Positions 1 through 12,630 of a stretch of 64,000 bases of DNA are shown here, one piece after another. Both the position numbers and the translations under genes were made by a program. The notes below the pieces were generated by a model. It was not told the DNA's origin and did no database searches. It worked only from the letters and a program-made list of their open reading frames with translations. Location of the stretch: the NCBI GenBank assembly GCA_037043015.1, contig CM073321.1, positions 39,514,420 to 39,578,419 of the forward strand. The letters run 5' to 3'. Every line of letters begins with the position of its first letter. The stretch's first letter is position 1. Origin of the DNA: Bryum argenteum. Taxonomy: Eukaryota > Streptophyta > Bryopsida > Bryales > Bryaceae.

Positions 1-1205
1 GTGGCGAATGAATATATGGCATTTCGAATGAGGAGTGCACCATTTCATGAGATGTTGGATCCTATTGAGTCGAAATGTTCTCCCTTTGTTTGGTGGGAAA
101 TTGAAGGGTTTGTTGGAAAACTCCTTGCTCCGATTGCAAAGCGAATCCTAGCTCAAACGGTGTCATCGTCAGCGTGCGAACGCAATTGGAGCAGTTACTC
201 TTTCGTTCACGATAGGAAGCGGAATCGATTGCTACGGAAAGGGTCGATGACTTGGTCTTTGTATACACCAACTCAAAGTTACTTGCAAACGCAAAGTTAA
301 CGGATGAGAAGAGGTGGTACTTGGAGAACTTGGATGTAGAGGATCGTGACGTACGTGACTCCGAGGATGAAGAAACCCCCCATAACTCAATTGATGAAGG
401 CTTTTCGGATCACGTTTTAAAGGACCTAGAAGATGACCTCAATAGCATCCCCGCTATGAGCTTGCAAGATGCTTTGAACGTCCCGAACACCACGTATGAC
501 TTTGTTGACGATGAAGCTGAGGCGGATGATCCAGATGAATTGTTGCCCCTAGCTCATTTACCACGGTTTCAAAAGGATACCGACAAAGTCACTTGTGATA
601 ATACCCCTCGTACCGGACTAACTCCAAATACGGACGAGAATGTTGTTTAGAATGTGAAAATCGTGGGGGATGATATTCATGGCCGTACAGTAACGTTTGA
701 TCCAATAACGAGAAATATGACGTCCGCCACTACGGACGAACCAGCGTTGCCTGCTGTTGCCTCTCGGTCTCTATTTCAAAAATGTGATTTAGAGGTCCCT
801 ACAGTGATGGAGAAATCTTCCAAACGTTTGGTGTCACTTTCAAATCAAGTGCGACCCGAACCAAGACGTACCAATTCCGGCGGAATCTCTAGTGACTCGG
901 ATGTACCGCTTCTTCAATTGGGATACAAGAACCTTCCAGGAGGTTCAGGGCTACGGAAGAAGGAGCCTCCAAGAGTTATGACGAAACGTAAAGCTCCAAT
1001 GCTTTCGTTTCTTCATGATAAACCGAAGAATCCCCTTGATGCCATTGAGAATGCGGGAAAATTCAAGATCATTCATTCGGGAAGTCACAAACGAAGAATC
1101 AAACAAGAAGTTAGTAGTGATTTCGAAGATGACCCTACGGGATCTAGCGGAGCTGAAGTCAAAGGAGACAGCGATTACGCAATTCCCACCGATGTGGATG
1201 AATAG
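1..1205 (+). pseudogene. hAT-family transposase, C-terminal remnant
   Basis: The first 230 bases encode a segment ending in SSSACERNWSSYSFVHDRKRNRL, which matches the hAT C-terminal dimerisation domain. The expected continuation (VDDLVFVYTNSKLL) lies in another frame from about 231, so one indel separates them. That frame then runs as an acidic tail to an in-frame TAG at 648-650 and continues open to 1,205 with a Lys/Arg-rich end. The catalytic part lies before the window. hAT transposases cut and paste DNA in the nucleus, but this copy cannot give an intact product as read. It converges with gene A. An intron at the frame change is possible, but I see no good GT-AG pair, so I treat it as decay. 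Confidence 0.8.
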
Positions 1206-1480
1206 AAATTAATTACATGCTCAGACACGTAGTAGAGGTCTAGCATACTTCGTGTATGTTTCGGGTAGTATAGCTCGTGAAACTTTATTACCAAACAGTT
1301 GATGTGTTCGTACTTTATTTTGTCTGAAAATGTCGGTGAATAGTCAACAAAAGACTATTACATCATAAGAAATAAAAAACTTCATTACAAAAACCATGCA
1401 TTACAAATCCAAAATGGTATGCGACTCTATTCCGGGAACTATAACCGTTCTAAACCGTCTACGCTTCTATTGGATTTCTA
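1206..1480. other. intergenic, between converging 3' ends
   Basis: Short AT-rich spacer between the hAT remnant and gene A. It should hold the 3' untranslated ends of both. I see no repeat or RNA gene in it. Confidence 0.5.
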
Positions 1481-4400
1481 TTACATCGCAACTGAATGCT
1501 CTTCTGTATCAATCGTATGTGCTATACTACGAGTCCGGGGTCTTTGGCTTGGTCTAGCAATCCTACCGCCCTCATCGTATTCTTGCTCCACTGCAGCAAT
1601 TTCTCTGTTGTTGCCCGACATCCAACTCTCGTCGCTCTCATTGCCATCATCCCTTTTCCGTTTCTTGGGTGGGTTAGCATTTTTGGAACGGAAGATTTTC
1701 ATGGCCTCCTCGATTTGTCCCACCACATCCTTTACAAAGGAGTCCTCTGCCGTGATAGACACCAATAACTCCGGCTTGGGGTCCTTGATCATTGTCGTCC
1801 AATGAGTAATGATGTTCTTAATGCGCCACTCAAATTTCTCTACCGCCTCCCAGAAAGTACAGTCTGCGTCTTTGAAAGATTCCTCCTTCGTTGAAATCCG
1901 TAAGTGTGCGGCCTCTTCCAATTTCGCTAGGACTAAAACCCTTCCAATCGGGCTATCATCGTACTTCTTGTACTCCTCTTCATACTCAATGTCACTTGTT
2001 ACCTCATGCCACAAACCATCTTCTCCCTTCTCCACTCTCTTTGGAGGGAATCGGAAACGATTGTGTTCAGTACTCCAATGTCCTCCAAAGTTGCGGCAAA
2101 ACATCTCTCGTTGCTCGCTGTCTTCAATATCTCGCGCCCTAATCTCCACCTCGTAGTCACGTGTCATCTAAAGCAATGGATCTCTCTCGCCTACATACTG
2201 CTTGAGGAGCTGGTGTTTTGATGTTGAACTATCCCATTCAAGTGCTTTCCCCAACTCACGAAAGTTGTGAAGTTTCTTTGGAAGTTGATCCAAAGGGAGA
2301 TTCCATCGGTTGAACTCGTGCCCAGGTGGCATGACATCGCGCATCTCCATCACTTCGTAGAATCTCGTGCTAATTGGAGAACGACATATAGGACATGATG
2401 ATTTTCCCCGGGCAGTGCTTGCTATGCAAGTAACATGAAAGTTATGGCCACATTGGCCCAGTGTGTACGCTCCTTCTGGACCGAAATGATATCGGCACAT
2501 GCCACATTTTTCCTTAAGTATTGTCGGGGGTCGCATGTGTAAACTATATTTCGATTTGATTCCACAAAATGCGATGAGAATGAGTTGTATGGCACCCATC
2601 CTTCTGCCACTTCCAAACTCCAATCAATATCATCATCTTTTCCCATCTGATTGAAATTTGTTCGCTCCATCATCTCCTCCACATCACCCCAAATAGTGAC
2701 CTTAGTAGGTTCGTGTTCTCGTAATCTTTCGTATTTTTTAAATTCCTCCAATGATGTATTCACATGTTCACTCGAACCATATGATTTGGCGGCGATCTTC
2801 TTCAGATCATGTTGTGCCTTTGAAACCATGGCCTCCCTATCTTGAAGTCGGTGAACCCAAGCCAACCAAGGCAATATGTTCTCTTCGCGTGGTGTATCCA
2901 CATTTCTTAATGCCATTCGTATGGATTCTAGTTCAGCTCGTGCCTCATCTCTCGTGCTTCATCATTGCCTCCAATTGCATTTCCAATGTTTCTTTAGGAC
3001 ATTGATTATGTAGGCAAGCTTTTCCCTTCGAATGTGTATCATCCTCTACACGCACGCCTCTCCTTCCATTGTCCTCCGATTCCGTATCATCTTCCAAATT
3101 GATGATTTGTTTTCCTTTATCCTGCGTATTGAACCGTACTTCCTTCTCATGAATGTCCTCTGCTATCTCAGTAGGCCCAGGCTCGCGTGATGGAGTACCT
3201 TTCATCTCGGGCCATCACTCTTATTATTCCCATCATAATTAGACAGGAAAAGATCACCTTCCCTTTCGATCCTTTCTTCAATTTTTGAAATTGGAGAAAT
3301 ATCTTTTGGGTTTAGGGGAAGATCTTCCACATCACCTTCTTCGGGAGCATTCAAAATGTTCATCGCTTCCTCCATGAGTTTGCAGTAGTACGGGGATTTT
3401 CTGCGCTCATATCCATTAAGTTTGAAATCATAAACCACCTTTTCAATCACGGCAATTGCTACGGAATACTTTGCCTCAAGACTAGAAATATCCTCCAAAT
3501 CCTTTATCCTTGATTTCATAAATGGGAGAAATTTCTCTGATATCTTCCCGTAGTCTATAGCTGCGTCTAGCATTCGAGGCATCATTAGGGCAAAAGTTTT
3601 AGACATTTCTAAAAACTGTGGAGCCAGAGCAGCAAGAACTTCAGTCCCCATTTTCATATCGGCCCCAGCTTCCAATATTGAGGTTTTTTTGGTCTCTTCC
3701 CACTTCAACTTCGTCACACCATCCGGAGCCGAACCCTCGTATAAGATCTTCGCCATTTCTTCACAATAAGTGAGAAACTCTCTCAGTTTCTTGTTGCTTG
3801 GTACTCCTTCATATATCTCTTCGAAATTTGACATCCAATCCTTCTCCATCAGCAGAGTAATGGAATCTGGCATGGATGTTGTTTCCATTGGTTTACTTGG
3901 CCCTACCTCATTCGATTTTGGATTCGAGAAGGTCAAATTTAGGCCATTGGGAATAATAGGGTTATCTGGAATGAGAGGAGAGAGTACCTCTTCCACTACA
4001 TTCTCTAAGTCCCCCACCTGATCTTGCACTGCATTCGCCTCTTCCAGTGACTGTTCTCCAACTGCTTTTACATCCCGAAGCCTATCAACTGAAGATTGTT
4101 CGTTTGATAGACCATCCGTGGCAAGAGGAATGTCTTTATCCTTTGTAACAACATTCTCATCATCTGTTGTATCCTCCACAGCCTTTGTTTTTTTTTTTTT
4201 CCCTCAACAGCTCCAAAACATGCTTTGTTAAGGCTGATTGCGGATCAAAGCAATCTGGGATATGCTTCTGCTTCCTCTCAATTCGAAGCAGATGTTGAGT
4301 ATTAGTTTGGTACGTGCTCCAATTTATCTTCCGCTGCAGTATCAACTCAGCATACACCATTGCCAACAATTGGTAACAAAAGTACCCTTTTGTTTTGGCA

Positions 4401-4585
4401 CGATCCCCGAACAAGGCCCGCCATACTTCCTCTGCACGGTGGATAAAGTGATCATCCTTGCATGTTGCCGGGTTGCAAGAAAAGTTCTTGGTATGAACTG
4501 TATGACATTCTTTAGGCCAAAGTTTGCCAATGTGAAACATCTTCACATATTTCTTGCAAATTTGAGCGGTCCAATACTCCGTCAC
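1481..4585 (-). pseudogene. gene A: coiled-coil / RING-H2 protein, broken
   Basis: Five open segments on one strand look like one former gene of about 1,000 codons. The 5' segment (4,585-4,160) has the motif CKKYVKMxHxxKLWP and a block ending INWST, both shared with gene B. Next come a helical, charged middle (4,179-3,202), a short acidic stretch (3,205-2,945), a charged segment (2,916-2,422), a RING-H2 finger (2,623-2,168) and a basic tail (2,167-1,481). The finger shows CGMC, CGHNFHVTC and CPIC, the full cross-brace set typical of E3 ubiquitin ligases. Lesions: frame changes at an A13 run near 4,190, at an ATGA overlap near 3,203 and near 2,515, a further break near 2,930, and an in-frame TAG at 2,168. 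The 5' end opens on a GC-rich island with a TATA box. I do not recognise the whole protein. Confidence 0.6.
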
Positions 4586-4919
4586 CTCCGATTTCCCAAC
4601 CGTTCGCTTTAATGTCTTCCTTCTCTAAAATCTCCCAATTCACCCATGAGTTGCACCTTTTTGTTTATTCCTCTTCTTAGGCGCCTCTCACGATATCATC
4701 AATTCTCCACCTCCATGCTCGTGTTCACGTTCTCAGTCGACGTCATCGTGCAAGTATCACCGAAAGATCCACGGGACGAAGTAGCCGCAACAAATGTGAA
4801 AAAAACCGACCGCCTTCTCCTCTCCAACTAGAATGCAGCAGGCGCCTTAGCAACTTGAGAACATTCGAATTGGGTTACCATGAGGAGAGAAAGTGGTGCA
4901 AAATGAAGCCGGACGGCCC

Positions 4920-4927
4920 TTTTTATA
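4920..4927 (-). promoter_or_regulatory. TATA box of gene A
   Basis: Read on the minus strand this is TATAAAAA, at the gene-side edge of a GC-rich palindrome island. Gene A's first recognisable codons lie about 330 bp downstream. Gene C has TATAAAA in the same position relative to its island, which supports a real core promoter. Confidence 0.6.
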
Positions 4928-4929
4928 GT

Positions 4930-5120
4930 GCCCTCATGCCGGACCGCCAACCGAACCGCCGACCGGCCTGGCCGTCGGAAAGCCCGACCCGCCGACCGAT
5001 CATTGGGCCGGCCGACCGATCCGGACCGCCGACCGATCCCCGGACCGCCGATCGATCGCCGGACCGCCGGCCTGGCCGACCGATCGACCGCCCGAACCTT
5101 CGCGACGCGGGCTCGGGCGG
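4930..5120. repeat. GC-rich palindrome island 1
   Basis: About 190 bp of strongly GC-rich sequence inside AT-rich DNA, made of repeated GCCGACCGATC units and their complements. The unit is half of the perfect palindrome GGCCGACCGATCGGTCGGCC seen whole in island 4. It lies immediately upstream of gene A. Translations through it give Pro/Arg-rich shadows, not genes. Confidence 0.75.
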
Positions 5121-5416
5121 ATCGCGCCGCCGCCGCTCTAAACCCTAACCCAAAAATTTCTTGGGCCCGTTTACAAACCCTAGGCATCAACCAATGAGAA
5201 TCTAACTCTCTCTAAAATTTTAAATTTGGGCCCTCGAAGTGGGCATTAGGACTTTATATTGCAAGATCCACTGTATGATCCACTTTGTAAAGTACAGCTA
5301 AAGTTAAGGCCCACTTTAAGTCTAAGTGGGCTCAACTCCAAATGGGCCCAACTTCAAATGGCCTCTAATATAAAGTGGCCGTAAAAAGTGCCAAAACCCC
5401 TCAAAACCACCTTGTT

Positions 5417-5540
5417 ATGAATTTCACTTCAATCTGAAAATGATGAAATTTCGTAAATTCTCTTGTGTACTAATACATTATCATCTCGCAATCTATGAGG
5501 CTCTATGAATCAAACTTTTATCCACATGACTTACAACAGT
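5417..5540 (+). repeat. direct repeat R1, copy 1 of 2
   Basis: Begins ATGAATTTCACTTCAATCT and runs through a block containing ATGATGAAATTTCGTA and TCTCTTGTGTACTAA. It matches 8,462-8,586 at high identity in the same orientation, about 3 kb away. No coding potential seen. Confidence 0.7.
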
Positions 5541-6394
5541 ATGTGTATTAGGGCATCCTCAATGGACACTAAATAAACGCCCTTTGTACCAAATTCTATG
5601 TTTTGAGTGATTTTGAATTAGAAAATACAATTACCATCGTTAGAAGCGCATGTAAATAAACGTGAGATAGATCTCAAGAAAAAAGATATGTGGATAAAAC
5701 TTTCTTCCCGAATTGTGTGAACTTTCTCTACCAATTTGAAGTTGTTTTTCTTAGGTTTGTTTTAGGTTTTTTTTGAAAAGTAGACCTAGATGCTTAAAAG
5801 TTCCTGCTTAACCGTCTCCCTTGGAACAAATTTCTTATACTAATAGGATAATTATAAACTGGTAATCATTGTTCTTCAACAAGATAGATAGATAAGAACT
5901 CCAATTTTCATATCGAATATAACAATTGTATATAAATATAACCAAAGAACTCACAACAAAAAATAGTCTCTACCTTCTTACCCACGAGTTTATATATCCA
6001 CCTAAAAGTCTTTCTATAGTCTTTTACTTTCCTATTTCTAAAAACAAATCTTATTAATAGATCAATTAGAGAAATCTAACTCTTCATGTATTTAAACTAT
6101 TTATATTTAAAGTAGGATGTGTATATTTATATATATACTATGTATTAATAAATTAGAATATGTATATTTATGTATGTACTTTCTATTTTCAAAGTGGAAT
6201 ATGTATATGAAGGTATTTATTATATATAATATATATTATAATTGTATTGTATTATGGTTGAATATATAATAAATATATTATTTACTATATACATGTATAG
6301 TATGTATATTTATCTATTTACTTTTTGATTTATAGTTCTAGCACACAAAGTAGAATTGATTTGCACTACTTCTAAATATGTATTTAAAGAGAAC

Positions 6395-6605
6395 CACTAT
6401 TTATATAGAACTAGTTTACCTCTAAATATATTTTTAGCCTTAAATCGCTATTTATGTAGAGTGACTTTACCTCTAACTATGTTTTTAGCGATAACCGCTA
6501 TTTATGTAGAGTGACTTTACCTCTAAATATGTTTTTAGCGAAAAACCGCTATTTATGTAGAGTGACTTTACCTCTAAATATGTTTTTAGCAAAAACCGCT
6601 CTATC
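6395..6605 (+). repeat. tandem repeat, about 51-bp unit, 4 copies
   Basis: Four consecutive units with a 50-51 bp period share CCGCTATTTATGTAGAGTGA followed by CTTTACCTCTAAATATG. The first unit has diverged most. Minisatellite in AT-rich DNA, with no coding frame. Confidence 0.75.
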
Positions 6606-6998
6606 TTTTCTTGTATAGTGTATATATATTATTTATTTAATTCTTTTCATTTTAGAGGGGACCCGAGTTGAGAACCAACATTCGGGATGAGACTATAACA
6701 TGTCCAATATATAATAAAGGAATTAGCCTACAAAGGTTTGTAAAATAATGTATTGGATATGGAAAAATAAAAGTATTAGCTAGGAAAAATTAATAAATCC
6801 TAGACCATAAACCTTATATCCTATGCACAAGTGATTTTATCCACAATATACTCTAAATGAAAAAGCGATGGCTATTCAAAACATTCTATTCTCTAATCAA
6901 TCCATCGAAGTTTCTAATATAAGAATAATCAACTTCTTTTAACATAAAATAGAAGTACTATACGTGTACAAGATCAAATATGATTATAACTTTATAAG

Positions 6999-7170
6999 TT
7001 GATGCCATTATTGCCATATGTTAAAAACTTATAGGGTGCGATATTTTCATAAATTTATTTCTAACGCTTTTTACTTCTCTTAATTTATGATCACAAAATA
7101 GAAAACAATAGAACTGTATTTCTATTACCTTTGTAAGAGGTAAATAAATAATTACTCAAATAAATACACA
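6999..7170 (+). repeat. direct repeat R2, copy 1 of 2
   Basis: About 170 bp starting GTTGATGCCAT and ending in TTTGTAAGAGGTAAATAAAT. It recurs at 8,970-9,145 in the same orientation with a few indels. With R1 and R3 it indicates that 5.4-7.3 kb and 8.4-9.5 kb derive from related sequence. Confidence 0.7.
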
Positions 7171-7859
7171 ACGATGGAGTTATTTCTAAATGCACATCAA
7201 ATAATATAGACCATAAAATGTGGACAACTTAAGGGCTAAATAGGAAGTTTAAATATTGACTAATACGGTAATACCAAAGTTATGAAGACAAAATACTCAC
7301 ACATGCTCACCTACATTTAATATATACTTAGCTCTCTCCAATGTTAGACATAAGTATACTCTCATCAAGGAATAGCTAAAAAGTCTCGAACGTGATATGA
7401 GAGGATTTAGGGCCACCTCAAAGTGCACAATAGGGGCCAAGCCATTAATGGGGCCAATACATGAGAACATCTCGTTGTGAGAATGGATCAATTTTTGACA
7501 AAAGTTGGGACATTCAAGAAATGAATGTCAATTCATGGCCTAAAAGCGTTTTCTTGATTCAAATTAAGAAAGAATATTTTTAAGAAATAAAATCAATGAG
7601 AACAAATCAAAAACATGGACTCTAGCTAATAATAAGAATTGGCCCCATAACCTTCGTTTTCCTTCTAGAAATGGGCACCAACTCCCAACACCTTCACAAA
7701 TGGGGGAATCGGCATGGGAGATATGTTGGCCTTGACTCCTCTTGTAAAGAGTCCCTTATTATAGACTTATTTAGAGCCTAGAGTATCTTTGTCATAAAAC
7801 ATTCTTGTTTCTGACAAAGAGATCTTCCCGACATTCCCTTGTCAGAACATTCCCTACCC

Positions 7860-8195
7860 TGATTTAGACGCCACGTGGACGCGAGACGCTAAATATAGAA
7901 ATGCAAATATGCAATGCACGGAAGTCAGAGAAGTTGAGGAAACGGGGAGTTTTGGGGAGAGGCAAGAAGAGGAGGGGGAAGGAGGTACGCAGGCCGACCG
8001 ACGGATAGTCGACCGGTCGGTCGCCAGGCCGACCGCAGGCCGCCCGGTCGGTCTCCGGGCCGGTCCGCGGTCGCTAGGCCGGTCTCCGGTCGCCTGGTCG
8101 GTCGGTAGGCCGCTCATGCGGTCCCTCAGATCGGCCGGCCGGGCACGAGCGGCCCAGATTGACCGATCGTACATCGCCATCGAGCCGGCCGCTTG
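7860..8195. repeat. GC-rich palindrome island 2, orphan
   Basis: Repeated GGCCGACCG, GTCGGTCG and GGCCGGTC units in an AT-rich setting, like islands 1, 3 and 4. Its left flank is pyrimidine-rich on the minus strand, as in a leader. No gene follows on either side, so it may be a stranded promoter or element end. Confidence 0.6.
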
Positions 8196-8199
8196 GGGT

Positions 8200-10610
8200 T
8201 TTTTTTTCCTTTTTTTTTAATTCTTAGTTTCCAATGTATTACTGAAATCTTTCAAAATTTCATAGGATCCTTTTTATATTTTAATCCCTCTCAGATTTCT
8301 GTTATTAGATTCTCAGTGATTATTACACAATGAAAAAAGGAATCCTATGTTGATTTGTGAAATGCTATATATTCTTTATTCACGGATAGGGTTCAGTGGT
8401 TTAGGGTTTAGGATTTAGGTTTATGGTTTACTTGGAGATTTCATAATTGCAGTAGCTTTGTTATATGAATTTTCACTTCAATCTAGAAATGATGAAATTT
8501 CGTACATTCTCTTGTGTACTAACATATTATGATCTCGTAAACTATGAGGCTATATGACTCAACTTTGGGGCACATGACCTACAACTATAACTCTATTTCA
8601 ATATTGCATGGTTGAGAATGTAAGTTGAGCATCCTCATTTTAATATAGGACCCTTATTTTGGAAATGCGAGATTTGGTAAAAAATGGGCATTAAGTTTGG
8701 GGAGTCTATAATCTTAGATGCTATGTTGAATGTTGAAAATACTACCAATATATTCCTTGCAATAAACTCGTGATTTATTCCATGTCAATAACCTCTTCAA
8801 ACAAAAATAAATAAAAAATAGATTATTTTGCACATAATAACAATGCGATGGAGAAAAGTGGCATTGTAATCGATTAAAAATATAATTCAATACTACACCA
8901 TACATACACGAATCCATTATTTTCATTCCACACACAATTGAGTTTCCAAAGATTTCCAACACCAATCTTTATTAGTTGATGCCATATGTTAAAAACTTTT
9001 AGAGTTGGATATTTTCAAAAATTTATTTGTCTCCCTTTTTACTTCTCTTTATTTGTGATCGCGAAATAGAAAACAATAGAATCGTGTTTCTATTACCTTT
9101 GTAAGAGGTAAATAAATAATTATTCAAATAAATACAATAAAAAAAATGCTACTAATAATTATGTAAAAAGAATATGTGCAAATTAAGTACAATTATATGT
9201 ACTACAATATAAATATACTCCTAGCTTAGTTCAAGGGTGTCAAACAAAAATAGCCAATAATAGAATGAGTTGTTTAGGCACAATGTTTTTTAAGTTAAGA
9301 GTATTCTTATGTCTAAATGTGGTCAATCTAAGGCCTAACACGGTAATACCAAAGTTATGAAACTAAATGGTCACACATGCTCTATAACTCTATTACAATA
9401 TTACATGGTTGAGAATGTAAATTGTGCATCTTCATTTTAATATAGGACCCTTATTTTGGAAATGCGTCATTTGGTTAAAAATAGGCACTACGTTTGGGGA
9501 GTATATAATCTTAGATCCTATTGCAAAAAAAAAAAAACTTATTTTGTTCCTATAAGTCAATTTGAAGTATTCTAATTATAATGTGAATAAGAATGATATT
9601 AGAAAATATGAGTAATTATTATATACGGTATAAATAAAACCACGTCCATTTACATAAAATTCAAGTGGGTTAGACTGAATGAATTTGAAAGAAACATATA
9701 TGATAATGAAATTAAAGAGTATATGATGAAAGTAAATGATGAAATTTTGCTTTTAGAATTAAAATTTTTTCTAAATATAGTATGTAGGTTGTAGAGTTTA
9801 ATATTCTCAGTATACATATAATGAACGTTTGAACTCAATACTATTGTAAAAATACGAAATGCTAGAATGAAATCCAATAAGTACATATAATTCATACAGG
9901 AAGCCAAAAGAATACAAAGCATGAATGTGAGAAAGATTCATTCTAATGTAGGAGTTAGGAGTACTGATTAAACGCATTTTATATTATTTATATGCATTCT
10001 CTATGCTTAAACATTACCTCTACATAAGTTAATTTATATCCATAAGAGTCTTATAGAAATATAATATTTTAAACCTACATTCACATGGAAGACACAAATT
10101 AGGATCTGATAGATTCTATCATCCCTGGTTCTAAATTTGGGACGCATGTATGTATAATGGAATTTATATGTTATATGTTTTATACGTACACATATTTTCA
10201 TGAATGCCAATAGCCTTCTATTATAGTTCATGAGAAAATATATTTTTCTGCTAATACATGTTCATTGTAAGTTTGTAACCCTTAACCCCAAATGCCCAAG
10301 GGGGTGTAGACTCTAGAGCCTAGAAACACACGTTTTGCAAAGTGCGAGAGATGAAAATGAAGGTTAGCAATCTAGATCTCAACCGTACAACATTGTAGAA
10401 GACTTGGTTTAGGTCATGTGGAGGAAATTTGGACTCCAAGACCTGAACTATTAAAAAAAAATTCCTTTCTTCGTGGGCCATGGGAAAGCATGCCCCATGT
10501 TTGAAAAAATCAAAAAACAAGACCTGGTTCTCCATCGGCGTTCATTTTCTTTTTTGCAATGGAAATCCACCATTTGTCTCAAAAAAATAAATAAATAAAC
10601 AAACAACGAA
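8200..10610. other. AT-rich geneless stretch
   Basis: No supported gene. Contains second copies of repeats R1 (8,462-8,586) and R2 (8,970-9,145). Repeat R3 occurs twice, at 8,575-8,720 and 9,370-9,520, sharing TATAGGACCCTTATTTTGGA. A few TTTAGG-like runs lie near 8,395-8,430. Frames in it are short and uninformative. Confidence 0.5.
8462..8586 (+). repeat. direct repeat R1, copy 2 of 2
   Basis: Second copy of the block at 5,417-5,540, same orientation, small substitutions and indels. Confidence 0.7.
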
Positions 10611-10614
10611 GACC

Positions 10615-10920
10615 TGCCGACCGAACGGGGGGACAGCCGACCGCCTTGGAGGCCGGCGACCGCATCAGACGGCCAGCGACCGCCCTCGCGACCCCGTCGG
10701 ACGGCCGCCGTCAGATCCGTCGGCCGCAGTGAATCGGTCGGCCGCGATGGACCGGTCGGATCCGACGGCCGCGACGGATCTGTCGGCCAATCGGGCGGCC
10801 TGGATCGGTCGCCAATGCGGCCATCGGATTGGCCGACCGATCCTGGCCGACCGATGGCGGAATCGACCGCTGCCGACCGAGATCGGACGGCCGGGGGGAA
10901 CGGGCGAATGCCGACCGGGG
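10615..10920. repeat. GC-rich palindrome island 3
   Basis: About 300 bp of GCCGACCG, CGGTCGGCC and GATCGGTCG units directly upstream of gene B. No clear TATA box lies at its gene-side edge, unlike islands 1 and 4. Long frames through it are compositional artefacts. Confidence 0.75.
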
Positions 10921-11046
10921 TCTTTTTTCCTCACTCTGGTGTGCGCCCTGGTTGCTGTGGTTTTCCATGTCGACTGCGCTCCTCGGAGTCCCCTCTTGAT
11001 AACTGACGCCTTTTTTTTGCAGTTTTTTTTCTTGTGGCTGAAGAAT

Positions 11047-12630
11047 ATGCCGAGGGAACGACGTACTAGTGCACCCAAGGGCAAGGCCCCGGAGATGGAC
11101 TGGGAAGCAACTGATGATCCAAATTGTGTCGCCGAAGATGGATGGGAAGATGAACCGGCGAGAATTTGGAATTGCACCATGTGCAAGCGATATGTGAAGA
11201 TGAAACACCTCATGAAGTTATGGCCAAGAAATCAAGCGATTATATCGGGGCCACGACGCGAAGGTCTAGCCAGCAGTTGCACAAGTCAACAATTCACGCT
11301 TTGATATGATGAAGTGACCATTGCCGTTGGAGTACGGAATACTAGGCCGAAAATCATGTTATATTCCAACATGGCTATGGTTTGGGCAGAAATCGTTCTA
11401 CATAAGAACGTGAACTGGAGCACCGTAACAGGTTTGAATGTTGCCGAATTGGATCGGAGCAATGATTTCATACCAACTAGTTGGCTTGGACCCAGTGATT
11501 GTATGCCCCTTTGGTCAAATCGGACATATACGGAGATGTCGGAAGTTCAAGATGAAGAAAGTACACCTCCAAGGAGATATGGAGGTCAAACACGAATTTC
11601 TCAGGATACACCTCCGAGGGGATACGAGGGTCAAACACAACATCAACAAAATACACCTCCGAGGGGATACGAAGGTCAAACTGAACATCAACAACATACA
11701 CCTCCGAGGGGATATGGGGGTCACACAGCAGATAATTATAATCGCAGCAATAACAGGGGTATGGTACCAATATCTTTTGGCATAGGAAGTGGTGGGTATT
11801 ATCCCGGTAGCAATATATACGGTCCAGGAACCACTACTCCTGAGACATATAGGGCAGAGCATCCAAGGGATACGTACCAATCCAGAGGCCAACACGATAC
11901 AAGTCCGAATGCTGGAGGAAGATATATGCCAACATATCCTCGGGATACATACGAGTCAGGAGGCCGATACGGTGGAATGAGTGCTCCGGAGAGCTATACG
12001 CCGACATATCCTCGGGAATTTAACGATGTTCCCGGCCAATATGGTAGAGGTACCAGTAGTCCAGAGTACCATATCCCAACACATCCAACGGACACATACG
12101 AGTCTCGAGGCCAGTATGGGAGAGGACCTAACATTCGAGAAAGGTACCCCACAACGTATCCTACTGGATCATACGATGCTCACAACCAATACGGTAGAGG
12201 ACCTGAGGTTCCAGATAGCTTTAGACCAACGTATCCAAGAGATACGCATGATCATCACGGCGAGTACGGTAGAGCTATTACCAATCCCGAGTACCGTACT
12301 CCAAGTCAAGCAAGAGATGAATACGAGCCCAGTTGGAATTACCGGAACAAGGATCGTGAAGAGCATATCACTCAGTATCCATATCCTGGGTATGGCCAAT
12401 ATGCATATGGAAGTAACAACACTCCCCCGCCACCATTCCGAACTCGTGAAGAAGAAGATGCAGAGTTTGAAAGACAACTACGAGAGGCAACAATTCAAAG
12501 TCAAGCGGAGTGCATCCGCAAGCTTGAAAATGATCGTATTTATGACGAGCAGCGCTTGTATGATGCTTATTCGCGAGGGCGGTTCTCAGACCAAGCACGG
12601 CCAAGTGGAACACATGATGATAAGGACTAG
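11047..12630 (+). pseudogene. gene B: repeat-rich protein with gene-A-like N-terminus
   Basis: The start at 11,047 (MPRERRTS) lies 25 nt after a strong acceptor (polypyrimidine tract plus GCAG, 11,019-11,022), so a leader intron is likely. The N-terminus has WNCTMCKRYVKMKHLMKLWP, similar to gene A's CKKYVKM region, and later NMAMVWAEIVLHKNVNWST, similar to gene A's INWST block. An in-frame TGA at 11,302-11,304 separates these parts. About four 16-residue units with TPPRGYEGQT follow, then about eight units of roughly 25 residues around PTYPRDTYESGGRYG. A short charged helix near the C-terminus may be a coiled coil. Function unknown; a DNA- or protein-binding head on a disordered low-complexity body is my inference. 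A GC island sits just upstream. Confidence 0.6.

Larger units (their letters stand above)
5200..7850. other. AT-rich geneless stretch
   Basis: No supported gene. It holds a 51-bp tandem array (6,395-6,605) and several blocks that recur between 8.4 and 9.5 kb. Reading frames here are short and lack any recognisable motif. Confidence 0.5.
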
